Assembly (NCBI GenBank): GCA_037178975.1
Contig: JASJZH010000001.1
Span: 5,440,501 to 5,504,500 of the forward strand
From: Oscheius tipulae
Lineage: Eukaryota > Nematoda > Chromadorea > Rhabditida > Rhabditidae
Direction of reading: 5' to 3'
Length of the DNA: 64,000 bases
Position 1 is the stretch's first letter. Every line of letters starts with the position of its first letter. The notes below the pieces were generated by a model. The model was given only the letters and a program-made list of their open reading frames with translations. It was not told the origin of the DNA and made no database searches. Below are positions 24,110-35,621 of the stretch, piece by piece. A program made the translations under genes and the position numbers.

Positions 24110-25368
24110 GAAGCAGTCTCATCTGCCAAAGGTCTCTAACTGAGTCGCGCACTTTCTAAAGCATTTTCGGGTCCTAGATGACAATTTTAAGGCGTTCTAC
24201 AAAGTTGTAGCACGCATCTAAATATACAACTTTGTAGAGCATTTAATAATCTTAAAATATTGTCTTATCCCCGAAAACTGCGACTCAGATAGACTTCTGG
24301 CGGCATTATACGGGTAGTAGTCTGTAATAAAGCGTCTTATATACCATTGTAATTTTGTAGGAAACAGGCTGGAAATATATAGAAATCATTGTCAGTCAGT
24401 TTTTGTTGGACAACACTTTTCCCAAGGAAAGTGGATCTACGAGTGTACACACAGTCTCTACGCCTCATTTCCCCTTTCTGAGAGATCTTACGCCTGTACA
24501 CAGTCTGTCAATAGCTCTCGAAGAGTAGTCAAGATTCGAGGCAACAGAGTTCTGTTTCCTCTGGGACTCTTTGTCTGTTTTCGCGCCTCTTCCTCGCCCT
24601 CTCAATCCATCTCCCACTGGGTACAGTCCTCTTATTTTGAAAGAACTCGCACTACAAATAGAACATTCATTTCGGAACCCACGACAAGTTTCTGTGTCAC
24701 TGTCAGTCTTGTTCAGACTACTGGATTTATTTTGTATGCAGAACATTGAATTCAGGATCTTGTGTCTCTCTCAGCTAGTCCGAACTTTTCTGAGTCTGAA
24801 AATATTTTCTCCAAAGTTCTCTCCTACATACCCTCCAGATGATAGTGCCCAGATGTCCGTTTTTTATCCAGTCCTGTGACACTCCTATTAACCTCTTCGT
24901 TTCGTACCCTGTCTCTGTCCAACTGTCAGGTTCATATCCTGTTTGTCATTCTCTAATTCTGTCCGCCTCAGTATGTCACCCTGCCAACTGGATGGATACA
25001 CGAGAAATTCGGACCAAATGATTGCGTCAAACGTTTCCTAATAATTAAAAGTTAGGCAATACGATCATCATTGCCTCTTTTGTCGTCTCACCCGTACCCA
25101 TCATCTTTTTGTCCTATCACCTCGTGATTGTTGTTGTGTGTCCCCCTCCTCCTCCCGTTCAGTTGAAACTGGCTTAGACCCTTCAAGGTCTCCTCCTCCT
25201 TCTCCTCTAGTTCTGACCTCTTCAGTTGACCGTCTCTCTTCCGTCTCTGTCTCACACGGTGTGATTGATAGACCCTTCTTGTCTTCCGACCGCCCTTGTC
25301 TGACCTCGACAACAAAGTGGGCGTGACTGTTGGGCGGAGCTACCCGACTGACTTCTACTGCTCTCCCG
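24110..25368. other. Intergenic region with a palindromic repeat
   Basis: No supported coding exon is seen. A palindromic element lies at 24185-24258. The rest is C/T-rich upstream of the MOLO1-like gene and probably includes its promoter. Confidence 0.4.
24185..24258. repeat. Palindromic repeat family, best copy
   Basis: The left arm ttttaaggcgttctacaaag-ttgta and right arm tacaactttgtagagc-atttaataatcttaaaa flank a loop of about 15 nt. The inner TCTACAAAGTTGTA/TACAACTTTGTAGA pairing is perfect, and the outer ttttaag/cttaaaa also pairs. This is the most symmetrical of at least eight copies in the window. Confidence 0.75.
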
Positions 25369-28300
25369 ATGGCATCTCTGCTCTTCCTCTTGCTTTTTGT
25401 CACTCAGGTAGGGTAACTTGGACAGTAGTTAGTACTAGGGAGGGAAAGTGACAAATGAACCGACTGGCGGCACCCTAATTCCTGTTTTGTGTGTGGCGCA
25501 ACGGCACTTTTAATTGATTCGTTACGACTGTTTTCGAATCCTACCAACAACAACAAAATGTCTTTGGAAGGGTGGGAATCCGAGTAGTGATCGAATTGGT
25601 CCTCTGTCTGCACCGAACCTTTTTTATATTTTGGATGGAGAATTAGAGGGACTATAAATGACAAAAATCTATTTCCTGCAGCACTACATCACGGCGGTTT
25701 CCCACCCATACTGTCTCGGAAATCACTTCAGGACTGGGCGAGATAGTACGGGAAGTAATAGTCTTACTATGTTATAAATCCACGAGCCACTACCGATCCG
25801 AAAAAAAGCGTGTGCTTTCCCAACAGCAGAAGATACCGCTTTCCCAACAGCAGAAGATCCCAAGTTTTACCTAGAGCTGGCTTATCACCTAAAATATTGA
25901 CATGTCATGACTTACCAGCTTTTGGCTCGTGGTCACGGACGGACACCATTGCGCTTTAGTAGTAGAGAGATATGTTCTGAAAAGTTGTAGTATTTAGTCT
26001 GCTCTACAACTCTTCAAAGCATCCTAAAGTTGAAAAATAAGTGCCTGGGTGAGTAAATTGGGCCTAAAGGTGAGAGCACTACCTGCAGATTTCGAATGAT
26101 CCTGAACCATCAATTTCTATCTCAAAGACTCTTCTGCCAATGTCATTAGCCACCTTGCTTCTCTCCTTCGACAATTGTTTTGAGGCGTTTTACGGTGTGG
26201 CGCCAGCCGTGACCGAAACGGTCCCTGAACATGCAGGCGGAAAATGACGGCTGCGACCTTGCGTGTGCCGCTCGCTCAAGTTGACAAAAAGACTCGAGGA
26301 ATGACATATGGAACGTGTGCTCGCATTTGCTTGTTTTGAGGTCAACTCGGATGGAAGAAGAGGACTGACTGAGGTGATTAAGGCGGCGCGTTGTCCTAGT
26401 TATGAGCATTGTCTCTCTGTGACAGGATAGGTGTTTTGAGTCATGCTACAACTTTGTAGAACATCAAAAGGTAATGTGTTTTCTTGCCCAAAAAGTATGA
26501 ATAATTTGTAGCCAGAAATGACGCTAACAAAGACATTCTTTCTGTCCCACGAGCCTTCCAAAAAAAAGAGGGAAGAAAACCCGGAACCTGGTCGGGATTC
26601 CCGTCGCGTCTCTCCAGTATGCTAATCAAAAACACTTTCTCTCTCCATTCCCCGAGAGAAGCCGCAAGAAAAGAGATTGTGTCGGCAGATTATCTTTGAC
26701 CCGCCTGTAACCTTCCGACGACGAAACTGGGTAAAGCCGAGACTGCCAATGCGAGCGAGAAAGACACTTTTTACAGCCGCCACTCGTCGTGGTTCTGACA
26801 ACATAAACGGATCGTAACTGGCAACAGAAACTGGCAGCTTTTTATAGGGATTGGCAAGTGAGTTCTTCGACGAGTATGAACAGTGTGCGGATGAGGGCTA
26901 CGGACAGAGCACATTCGTCTGCGATCCGACAAAAAGACTGGCCGATTCAACCAGGGGAAAGCTTGACACCATGCTGAAGAGTTTGCAGACTAAAATTGGG
27001 TAAGATTTCTGATCTGGCGGATCTAAAAATATGGTTCAGATGCGAATGCCCGGATGGATGCAGACGTGCTGATGGAAATGATTCCTTTATTGGAATGCTT
27101 CATGTGACTTCGAGCACATCTGTAAGTCATTTTCAGCACTGTCGGCCTGAATTGCGTACTATATATTCGTGTCGACGCAAAAATCGTATCATTTTCAGTC
27201 TCCTACTCTCTCAGACGACGTCAAGAAGGAATATACGACAGCAGCTCTGGGAAATGCCAGCTGTGATCACGGCCTGGTGCTGGTCTATCTAAAAGACACT
27301 CAACAGGTAAGGACGGCGACGCCTTGGGGTCTGAAGATCTCTATCGGGAGCTGTGAAAAGACTTGAGAAAGGTCATCGGACTGGCTGGCACTAGACTTTA
27401 AATCTGGTACGGTAACTTGAGAGGACAAGGATAGGCAATGTTTTCATTACGAGTGGCTTACTTTGAGACAGACCAATTGCTTGAACTGCCGTACAAGGAA
27501 AGAGTGTCTATTGGGCTCTCTATACCGGAAAAAAAGAATTTCAGCTGGGAACCTACCGAGGAGGAGATACTTTCGTGCTGTTGACTGACGAGGATATGAA
27601 GAAATTGCACGACTTGGCTGCCAAGGTCAGTCCCAGATTTCCCGTCTATCAAAGAAACTTCTAGGGTCCTGGAGAAGGAGACACTCTGGCCCTCCAGTTC
27701 CTTCTGGCCAACTACAAGGATGTAGTCGATACGCCGGTTCACAAATCACAAACCTTTTTTGTGAGTGAGCCATCTCATAAATCTGTTGTGGTCATTTGAC
27801 CGAAGGGGCACCCGTAATTAATTGCCAAGGTCTTTGGCACAAATCCATCCAGGGGTGACTGCGGAACCTGTTCTGGCTATTGGCCAGTTCCAGCCGATTG
27901 CCATCGGGATAGTCTGATTGAGGGGAGAGAATAGAATATGTTCGAGGTTTCAGCCTCTTGTTGGACTCATCGCTGCCGGTCTCATCGTGGCTTTCATTCT
28001 GGCCGTCCTCCTCGGACTCTTCATCAAGCGCTATTGCTGCTGTTGCGGTAGATTTTAAGCATCTTGTGGGTGTAAGACCACTTTCAGTAGCCAACAAGAA
28101 AGACGTCTACCATGTGAACACACTGCCCAGCTACAAGACTATCGAGCCTCTCTATGTGGTTACTCCGCCTGGGTAAGCACTGTAACCGTAAGCTGCCAAT
28201 GGTGGTTGTTTTCATAAAAGTCCGAGTTCAAAACCTTCAAATCAGCTTCCGGGCTCAAGTTATTGTACCAGCGGTACCTTAAAGCTCGGCATTACTGTAA

Positions 28301-28843
28301 AAAGTTAAAAAGGAGCAAGAGAGTGCTTGCTCGTCGAGACAAAAGTGTCCGTGGCGTACGTTTGCGTACCTACAGTACCCTTTCAGAGCGCATACGAACC
28401 ACGCGATGTCAGATGTGATTTATTCGACTCCGTACAGCGGTAGTCCACTGCCCTATCCTCCTCCACCAGGCAGTTCTGTGCCTCGGACTCCGTCCAGTGC
28501 TGACAGACATCGTGTCGGTCAGGAGACTCCGATAATCAGGAAGAGAGAGCACGATCCGACGAGTGAACCAGGCTCCTTGAGACGAGAAGAGTTCTATGCC
28601 ACACCGCCAGAAGGTTTCATGTCGCCCGGGACGGAGATCTACGGAACCAGTAGGTCTTGGCTAGATTCCTCTCGAACAGATTTCAGTTCCCCGAGCCACA
28701 CTGTCGGTCAAGCCGAAGAATACTGGCGATCCGGAATGGCTGGATCCCCATCGAAGACAAGAGGTACAGACGAGAGAAGAACTGATCTATTGAGAGGAGA
28801 ATCAAGAAGGCCACTGTCAAAACTGCTCAATTTCTGTAGATAA
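25369..28843 (+). CDS. MOLO1-like (TPM-fold) single-pass membrane protein
   Basis: MOLO-1 family proteins are nematode-enriched single-pass membrane proteins with an extracellular TPM-type fold; MOLO-1 itself is an auxiliary subunit of levamisole-sensitive acetylcholine receptors. Exon 1 (25369-25407) encodes MASLLFLLLFVTQ, a signal peptide. After a 1.4-kb intron the ectodomain has FVCDPTKRLADSTRGKLDTM, cysteine pairs CECPDGC, CDHGLVLVYLKDTQQ, LGTYRGGDTFVLLTDEDMKK and LALQFLLANYKD. The membrane helix is PLVGLIAAGLIVAFILAVLL, followed by KRYCCCC, a palmitoylation-prone cluster. The cytoplasmic tail is proline/serine-rich (SPLPYPPPPGSSVPRTP) and runs to the end. The last intron may or may not be spliced: either reading ends within 28860. 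Assignment rests on fold pattern and cysteine layout, not a search. Confidence 0.7.
25675..25771 (-). repeat. 5S rRNA-like relic in MOLO1-like intron 1
   Basis: Read on the minus strand, blocks occur in the order of a 5S gene: catagtaag, cccgt..atctcgccc, cctgaagtga (compare CCCGT-TCTCGTCC-GATC-GAAGTTA), then agtatgggtgggaaaccgcc (compare AGTACTTGGATGGGTGACCGCC, the C-box region) and gtgctgcagg (compare GTGCTGTAGG). About 20 nt around the A-box/intermediate element are missing and many positions differ, so it is a pseudogene or a 5S-derived repeat. Confidence 0.45.
25814..25861 (+). repeat. Two-copy 24-bp tandem repeat
   Basis: gctttcccaacagcagaaga plus tacc (25814-25837) is followed immediately by the same unit ending tccc (25838-25861), one mismatch. 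It lies inside intron 1 of the MOLO1-like gene. Confidence 0.9.
25974..26026. repeat. Palindromic repeat copy
   Basis: gttctgaaaagttgtag, a short loop, then ctacaactcttcaaagcatc: an imperfect copy of the TCTRCAAAGTTGTA palindrome in the MOLO1-like intron 1. Confidence 0.6.
26445..26470. repeat. Palindromic repeat, single arm
   Basis: gctacaactttgtagaacat followed by caaaag is the right arm of the family with no left partner nearby. It lies in the same intron as the previous copy. Confidence 0.55.
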
Positions 28844-31188
28844 TACCATGTAAATGGCTGTCAGATACTCAAATGAAAAACCATTTCCTGCGTTTTTTTC
28901 AGTGGATCTACCTGACAGGAACACAGTTTCCATAAAGTCTGTTCGCATTCACTATTAAACTAACAGCGATTTGAACGATGCGCAAATTCGGGCGGATAGT
29001 TTTATTGTGAGATTTTGGCAGCGTACTTCCTACAGATGTGAGCTTTGAAAACTCACCAAACGTGGGAGTTTAAAAAATAGGTTTGTTTGGATAGACAGTG
29101 GACATACACCAATAGAAAAATGTCCAATAAAACTTAGGACAAGTGGGGGAAGCAACGACATGAAAATGGAAAAAAAAGTAGCAAACTGTAACTCGGACAT
29201 AGGACGATGAACTTTTGAACCTATGTGAACATAGAAATCAACCATGAGATTGGACAGGAAAAAACGTGAGACTAGGGACATTGAACAGTGGACTACGGAG
29301 GTCCCCGTCCCAATGAAACAATTGATCAAGCCGAAAAGTTAAGTAAGAGCTGAATTGTAGAGGTTCAAGTTGTGGAAAATGCAGGGAGGCCCAACCGATG
29401 CAAGATAGTCTATAGGAGGTGAGTCTCCTCTGTTCTTGGTTGTCTAGCAACATTCCTTAGTCTTTTTGGAGCTGTCTTTTGATTTTTCAATCCTTTTCTG
29501 CCTTATCAAATGTTTTTCCTTAACCCTGTTCCTTTTTCCTTGTACTCAAGACATTAGCTCTGTTTTCCAATTTACTCTTCAAAATATCCCTGTATTTTAG
29601 TCTTTCCCCCAAAAGAGACTCAAGCGGAGTCATATATTTGCCATAAAAGGGTCCATAGCTCGTGTGGCTAATTCGCCTGCAGGAAAAACACACTACCAAG
29701 GCTCTCTCTTTGGTCTCGGACTAATTTCATCGGCGCTCTCTTCGCCTCGACGAGTCTCCTAATTGACCAGAGAGACATAGAGGAGAGCTCTGGGTTCTTT
29801 TGATTTATGGAGTCTCTCCCTCGTCTCTTTCTTTTTTTACATTATTGGCTGTTCGTTTGACAGGGCCTAGGAAGGGTCCACAGGGGATTACTCGTCGCCC
29901 GAGCCCGCGCTTCTTCCAATAAGAAACAAATCTGCCTAAACGAATTCGCACAATCTCTCGCATTCGTTCCCTCAGGTGCATTCCTCGCACCAGCAGCCAC
30001 CACTCGCCTTTATTGTTCTCTTGCTCAATCCACACACACATAACAAGAGAGGCCCCCCAAATCCCATATAACCAATTTCCTGGACGAGGGAGGAGGATTG
30101 TTTTTCTAAAGATCGAGCTCGTTTGTGTGTGAAAATGCCGCTCTTTTTGATGTATTCACTCGTAAATGAGAATATGAAACGGCTTGGCACTTCACAGCGA
30201 TTTTAGGTCCGATACCTGATTATTTTTAGCAATGTTCAGAAAGTTGTAGAACTCGATTTGGTCCACAACTTTATAGAAGATCACAACCCTGAAAAACAGG
30301 GGTTTACCACGCGAAGTAGCTTTGGAATTTCCACTTTATGGAACTCTTGCCGGTACTGCGTCGGCTACCCAAATTAGCAGCTGAAGAGATGGTACGGGCG
30401 CGAGCCACCTGTTATGGGAAGACTATTGAACGGCAAAAATAGCTTGTTTGCCCTGCGTCTTTATAGAACCTCTTTCAATAGGACTCTTATCATAATCTTC
30501 GAGAGAGAGGGGCCTCCACCAAAAAGTTTTGTGGCCCCCTCGCGTGCTCCATGATTACCTTTCTTTAGTTTCCCTCCCCAGTCCAATTCGCCATCTTTCA
30601 TGCATGCACATGTCAGTCAACTTCATTCTTTTCTCCTGCCGAGATGAGTAATTGTCCCCCTTTCTCTTTTCCCCCGAACATGTGTTCTCAAAGAGACTTC
30701 TTCCAGATGAACGAAGATGAGGCCGAGAGACGACAAGCCACCAGGTCGGCCGGCTGCAGTCCTGCCTCTACACGCCGATTCCGTGAGTTGTTTTTGTATT
30801 GGAGAATAGTCCCCCTAATAGTGAAATAGGATTATTGATGTCGGTTTTATACATACTGTAGTTCTTCCGTAGACATTTTCGCGTACACACAAACTTTTCT
30901 AGGTTGACCTTTTGTCTTTCCCGTACCGACTCGGCAATAGGACAAGTTGTACTATCTTGTCATCCTGTAAATAGAATTATAGGGGCTTGCAGGGGTGCGC
31001 CCGATCTTCCATTCATGTATGTCTTTGAAAATCTTCTTGAGTTTAACCTCTTCTTCCGCTTATTTTGTCTCTCCGCCGTCCCCTTCGTTAATTCCATTGC
31101 CCTCACCTCCCGTCGCCCTTTCTGTCAGAAACAATTCCGGATGTGACGAGCCTTTCTAACCGCCTTCATTCCTAAAATCAGACCGCGC
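28844..31188. other. Long non-coding stretch upstream of MCTP
   Basis: No exon here connects in frame to MCTP. An open frame from 30644 (MSNCPPFSFPPNMCSQRD) with a donor at 30782 is possible 5' leader or an alternative exon, but splicing it to the 31179 acceptor does not keep the MCTP frame. A palindromic repeat lies at 30231-30292. Otherwise I see only C/T-rich, low-information sequence. Confidence 0.35.
30231..30292. repeat. Palindromic repeat copy
   Basis: atgttcagaaagttgtagaa, loop ctcgatttggt, then ccacaactttatagaagatc. Imperfect arms, same family, upstream of MCTP. Confidence 0.6.
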
Positions 31189-34100
31189 ATGGGAACACTC
31201 TCGTCCAAAATACGAAGATGTAAGTTCGATCGTTTTTCCAATAACCACTCGCGTTTTCATGCTCAGACAATATATCCGCCTGTCATTTTAGGGTTTCTCA
31301 ACTGTGTCGAGCCGTCCAACTCAGGCTACGGTATCGCAGAGCTGGATAGCGAGCTGGGTAGGTGTAGATGGGCAGGAGGTAACAGACTAATTTGAGCAAT
31401 GTTGTCACCGAGGAGCAGGACGAGTAGGCTGCGACGGATACTGTCTACAGTCACTCCCTCTAGGTGAGTCAGGAAGGCTCAGACCTGGAGTCGGATAGAA
31501 CGGCCAGTTTTTAGACGAGCAACAAGCAGAGACAGTCAAAATATCTTGTGAAGTATATCTGAAAGTTCCAGAAGACGCTCAAAAGTATTCTCCTCTTTGG
31601 ATGAAGCGCCTCCCTCCAGTCCGAAAGAGGTCAAGCCGAGTGGGGTGAGTTGTTCCGCTCGATGAGTTTGAACGTGCTCATCGCCAAGTGTTTCGCCCCG
31701 ATTATGTTTTCTGATGCATATTCATGACAACGTCCCCCAAAACAGCCCAACTTTTTCTGTTTTTTTTGGCACTAAATCGTGGGAGTCGATTCGTCTGTCT
31801 CTCTCTTTCTCTCCCTTTCCCCGTCTGTGTGTGGCGGCTCGATTGATCATGTGCCCATATCCGCCTCAGACTATTTACATTCTAGTCAATCTTTTCAGGG
31901 ACCCATGATCAAGGGACTCATCAAACGACTGTCCGAAAAGGACGAGAAAGAAGACGAGGTATGGATCGATCGAACCACATTTTTATTGTTTTCAGAGTCC
32001 TGGTGTGTCACCGTCGGCTGACATGAATTACGTCACGCTTTTGGTCAAGATTCGATTGAAAGAGGGACAAAATCTGGCTATACGCGATGCTTCGGGTGCG
32101 TTGGAAACCTTTTTGATGAACATTGATGGGAAATCTCTTTGAATAGAGGCTTTTTTCTGAACCAAGATGTGATTTTTTCACTTTGCGATGTTCTGGAAAG
32201 GTGTAGCCCACATCAAAATGTACAACATTGCAGTATCGGAAAATCTATTTTTTTTAACCAGTTACTTGGCTGTAAAAAGACCAGCAAACCGATGATTCCC
32301 TTCCAGAAGTACAACGTCGAAAGATCTTCAAAAAGAGTAAAAGCTGCTTCAACTTTTTGTTTCAATAACATCTCATTTTGTTCGAAAATGCTTTAGAAAA
32401 CAGGAAAATCTTCAAATTTACAGGCTCCTCGGACCCGTACGTCAAGTTCAAGTACAAGGACCGCGTGGTCTACAAGAGCAACATCGTCTACAAGAGCCTG
32501 AATCCGGTCTGGGAGGAAGAGTTCCAAATGCTGGCCGACGACATGACCACGCCGATCCAGCTGGAGGTCTTCGACTACGATCGATTCTGTTCCGATGACT
32601 TCATGGGTGGTGCCGAGCTGGACATAAGCAAAGTCAAGTGGTTCTCGTGAGTTGCTCATTTCTTGTGAGGATTTGGCTTTCCGGTTTCCGAGAAACAGTA
32701 CCGTTAATTTGTACTGTCACAGTTGCTGAGGTGATACGGGAAGGAAAGTGTTTGACAGTTGATATAGTACAGGCAGTCGTTTTCTGACTTTTGACATCTT
32801 GACTTCCAGAGTATTGGCTGTTCTATTAAGCCGAGAAGTTTCTAGAGCTCAAAATCCTTTCAGTGGACTGTTCAAAATATAGATTTCAGCCCATTCGACG
32901 CCCTGGTCGAGTTGAAAGACGACGCTGTTGATGAGAATCTCGGAGCAATTGCCCTGACAATGTCCATCATCCCTCAGACCCAGATGGAGAAAGAGGCCTT
33001 CCTTCAAAAGGCGACGAGAGGAATACTGACAGAGGGACAGAAGAAACGGGAGAAGTGTAAGTTTTGTCATCGAATCATGACCTCTCTCCAGTGGTACAAA
33101 TGTGGAATTCGGTGGTGAACATCGTTCTAGTCGAGGGCAAAGGACTTTGTGTGAACTACAACATGTCCAGCCTGCCAGATCCTTATTGTAAGTTCAAGAT
33201 CGGCTGTGAGAAGTACAAGAGCAAGGTGAGGTCGTTCCAGGACCCGTTTTCTATGAAACCTTTTAAGGTCTGTCAGAAGACCTTCGACCCGAAATGGATC
33301 GAACAGTTCGACCTACATCTCTATGAGAACGGAGTGGAGACTCTGGAAGTTCTGGTACTCGACAAGAGGACGAACCAGACAATTGGAAGGTACCTTTCCT
33401 CGATTTCTCTAGTAAAAGTTCCGTAGAGCGACGATTGGTCTCTCGCTCCTGCCCAGGGACCAGACTGTCCAGAACTGGTACCAGCTGGATGACTCTTCGG
33501 GCTCTGTCCTCCTTCTCATTACCGTGAGCGGGACTCAATCCAACGACTCGGTCGTGGATTTGATCGAGATGGAGCAGAACGACATCCGGAGCAAGACTGT
33601 CCAGAAATATGTGAGTGTGACTGCTTCGCAGCCACTTTTTGGGTCGGAAAATAAGCTTTGAAGTATTCCTTTCTCGCCCGTACCATTTCGCCCAGTCGTT
33701 GTTAGACCGGCCGAGACATTACGGACGAGATATTCTATATCCTGCAACACGTTGAAATGATAGGATGTCTTCCATACGCTGGACGATGTCAAGGACATCG
33801 GTCTCTTGACAGTCAAGCTGTTTCGAGGAGAAGATCTCCAGGCGAAGGATATCGGTGGGAAGAGCGATCCATTCGTTGTAATCGAGCTCGTCAATACCAG
33901 ACTTCAAAGCCATACCGAGTACAAGACGCTCTGTCCGCAGTGGAACAAGCTTTTCACATTGTGAGTTTTTTTTTTTAGAGAGAATAGAACCAACAATTTT
34001 CAGCGGAGTGAAAGACATACACACGTGCTTGGAAATCACAGTTTATGATGAGGATCCGAACAACAAGTTTGAGTTCTTGGGCAGGGTTTCGATTCCGTTG

Positions 34101-35621
34101 ATGACTGTGAGTCTGTCACTCTTTACGAGGTTTTTCTAACTCGTACTGTCTTGGAAAGCCGGTTTCTGATTCGGCGAGATCGCACGGGAAGCACCAATCA
34201 AAGCTTCAGATTCGCAACTGCGAGCGACGCTGGTATGCCCTGAAAGACAAGAAGCTGATACAGAGAGTGAAAGGACAGATCCTGGTCGAGCTGGATGTCA
34301 TCTGGAATCCTGTGCGGGCAGCCATCCGGACTTTCAATCCAAGAGAGAGAAAGTTTGTCCAGGCTGAGCAGAAGTTCAGAGTTCGAAGCTCCTCAAAATG
34401 TATCGGATACTATATTTTAGGCCGCAGTCTTACGTGCAGCTGTCCTCGAACTCAAAGGTTACATAATGGAAGTCGTCTCGGTCTTCGACTACATCCAGAG
34501 CTGCTTCAATTGGCACAGTACACCGAGATCGGTCACGGCTTTTGTCGTAAGTCTGCCTTGATGTCTCTTCCCTACTGTCTCTCAGATTTATATGCTTATG
34601 GTCAGCTACGCCGAACTGTACCATCTCCCAATCTTGCTCCTTCTCCTCTTCGCAAAGAGCTTCTTTGTCCGGCGCTTCAATGACATCGACCGCTTCCACC
34701 GAGAGGGATCACTGGATTCCGTGCTGGATTCGGAGGAAGAAAAGGTAGGTTCAGACTGCCGGCATGGCATGCACGAGATTCCAAGCATGGTGTGGTGTGT
34801 CTTCAGATCGGAGCCAAAGCCCCATCGACGCCGGAGAAGAACAGCACTACTGTGAGTTCCCGATCAACTGCTCGTGTTCTGTGATCACACTTAGCTTTAA
34901 TCCGGTTTGGTTGAAAAACACAACGAGTGTTCAGGGCTCGAGTCTGCGAGAAACCTTGGCAACAGTGCAAGATACTCTGGGAGTGGTTCAGAACACCATC
35001 GTCTTCATCAACGCCTTGCTGCAGAGAGTCAAGAAGTAGGTGATAAACTATAACAGACAGTCTGGCGACTACTGTGTTCATGAATTACGAGATCAAACCG
35101 CCTCCTCTATCTGTAGGTGCCTTACAAGGAGTCAGTACCAGCTAAACTATAGCGCATCCCACCTTTCCTTCTGTATGCCCAAAATCTAATATGTGTTCTT
35201 CCCGTGGTCTGGTGGACAAGCTACCGTCCTCATCCCGCTTGTCGTTCTTTTCACGGTTGAAAAACTAACTGTAGTCCCCCGATATACTTTATCATTTCAG
35301 CACATTCAACTTCACTCGTCCCTGGCTCTCCTGGCTTGCAATCATCGTACTTTTAATAGCAACTCTTCTCCTGTATCTCGTGCCGATTCGAGCTATTTTG
35401 GCTGTGTGGGGTAAGATTTCCTGTGAAGTAGATAAAAAGGACACTTTAGGTATCAATAAGTTCACGAAGAAACTCCGAAACCCCCATTTCATTGACAACA
35501 ACGAGCTGTTGGACTTTTTGTCAAGGGTTCCCAGTGACACCGAACTGGTATCGTCTTTTGCTTAGAATACATAACATTCTTTCAGCGACAATGGCGTGAA
35601 CTGCGGGTCGAGCGTCGATAG
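31189..35621 (+). CDS. MCTP: Multiple C2 and transmembrane domain protein (MCTP)
   Basis: MCTPs are ER-membrane C2 proteins; in flies and worms they act as presynaptic calcium sensors. The start [11 protein letters not shown] fits an N-myristoylation site (Gly2, Ser6). An Arg/Ser-rich linker ([34 protein letters not shown]) follows; reading it in frame needs a 24-nt intron. C2[18 protein letters not shown] and [13 protein letters not shown] keep all the calcium aspartates. C2[15 protein letters not shown] and [10 protein letters not shown] have lost several. C2[15 protein letters not shown] and [14 protein letters not shown] keep most. Two membrane segments follow ([40 protein letters not shown]). 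The end [11 protein letters not shown] and [14 protein letters not shown] is the MCTP hallmark. An acceptor (aaaatcag) lies 7 nt before the ATG. An intron in C2A carries a palindromic repeat. Confidence 0.92.
31548..31571 (+). other. 24-nt intron in MCTP
   Basis: gtgaagtatatctgaaag followed by ttccag must be removed: retained, it puts an in-frame TGA into the Arg/Ser-rich linker, and the alternative frame does not join the next exon in phase. It is very short for an animal intron. Confidence 0.6.
32187..32240. repeat. Palindromic repeat copy in MCTP intron
   Basis: gatgttctggaaaggtgtag, loop, then tgtacaacattgcagtatc. Degenerate arms; the loop is in the opposite orientation to most copies. 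Confidence 0.5.

Noticed and set aside
26146-26409. Minus-strand frame in the MOLO1-like intron
   Set aside because: No domain, no neighbouring exons, sits among repeats.
30644-30781. Candidate first exon of MCTP (MSNCPPFSFPPNMCSQRD)
   Set aside because: Spliced to the 31179 acceptor it enters a frame that does not continue into the C2-containing exons; the [10 protein letters not shown] start keeps phase throughout.
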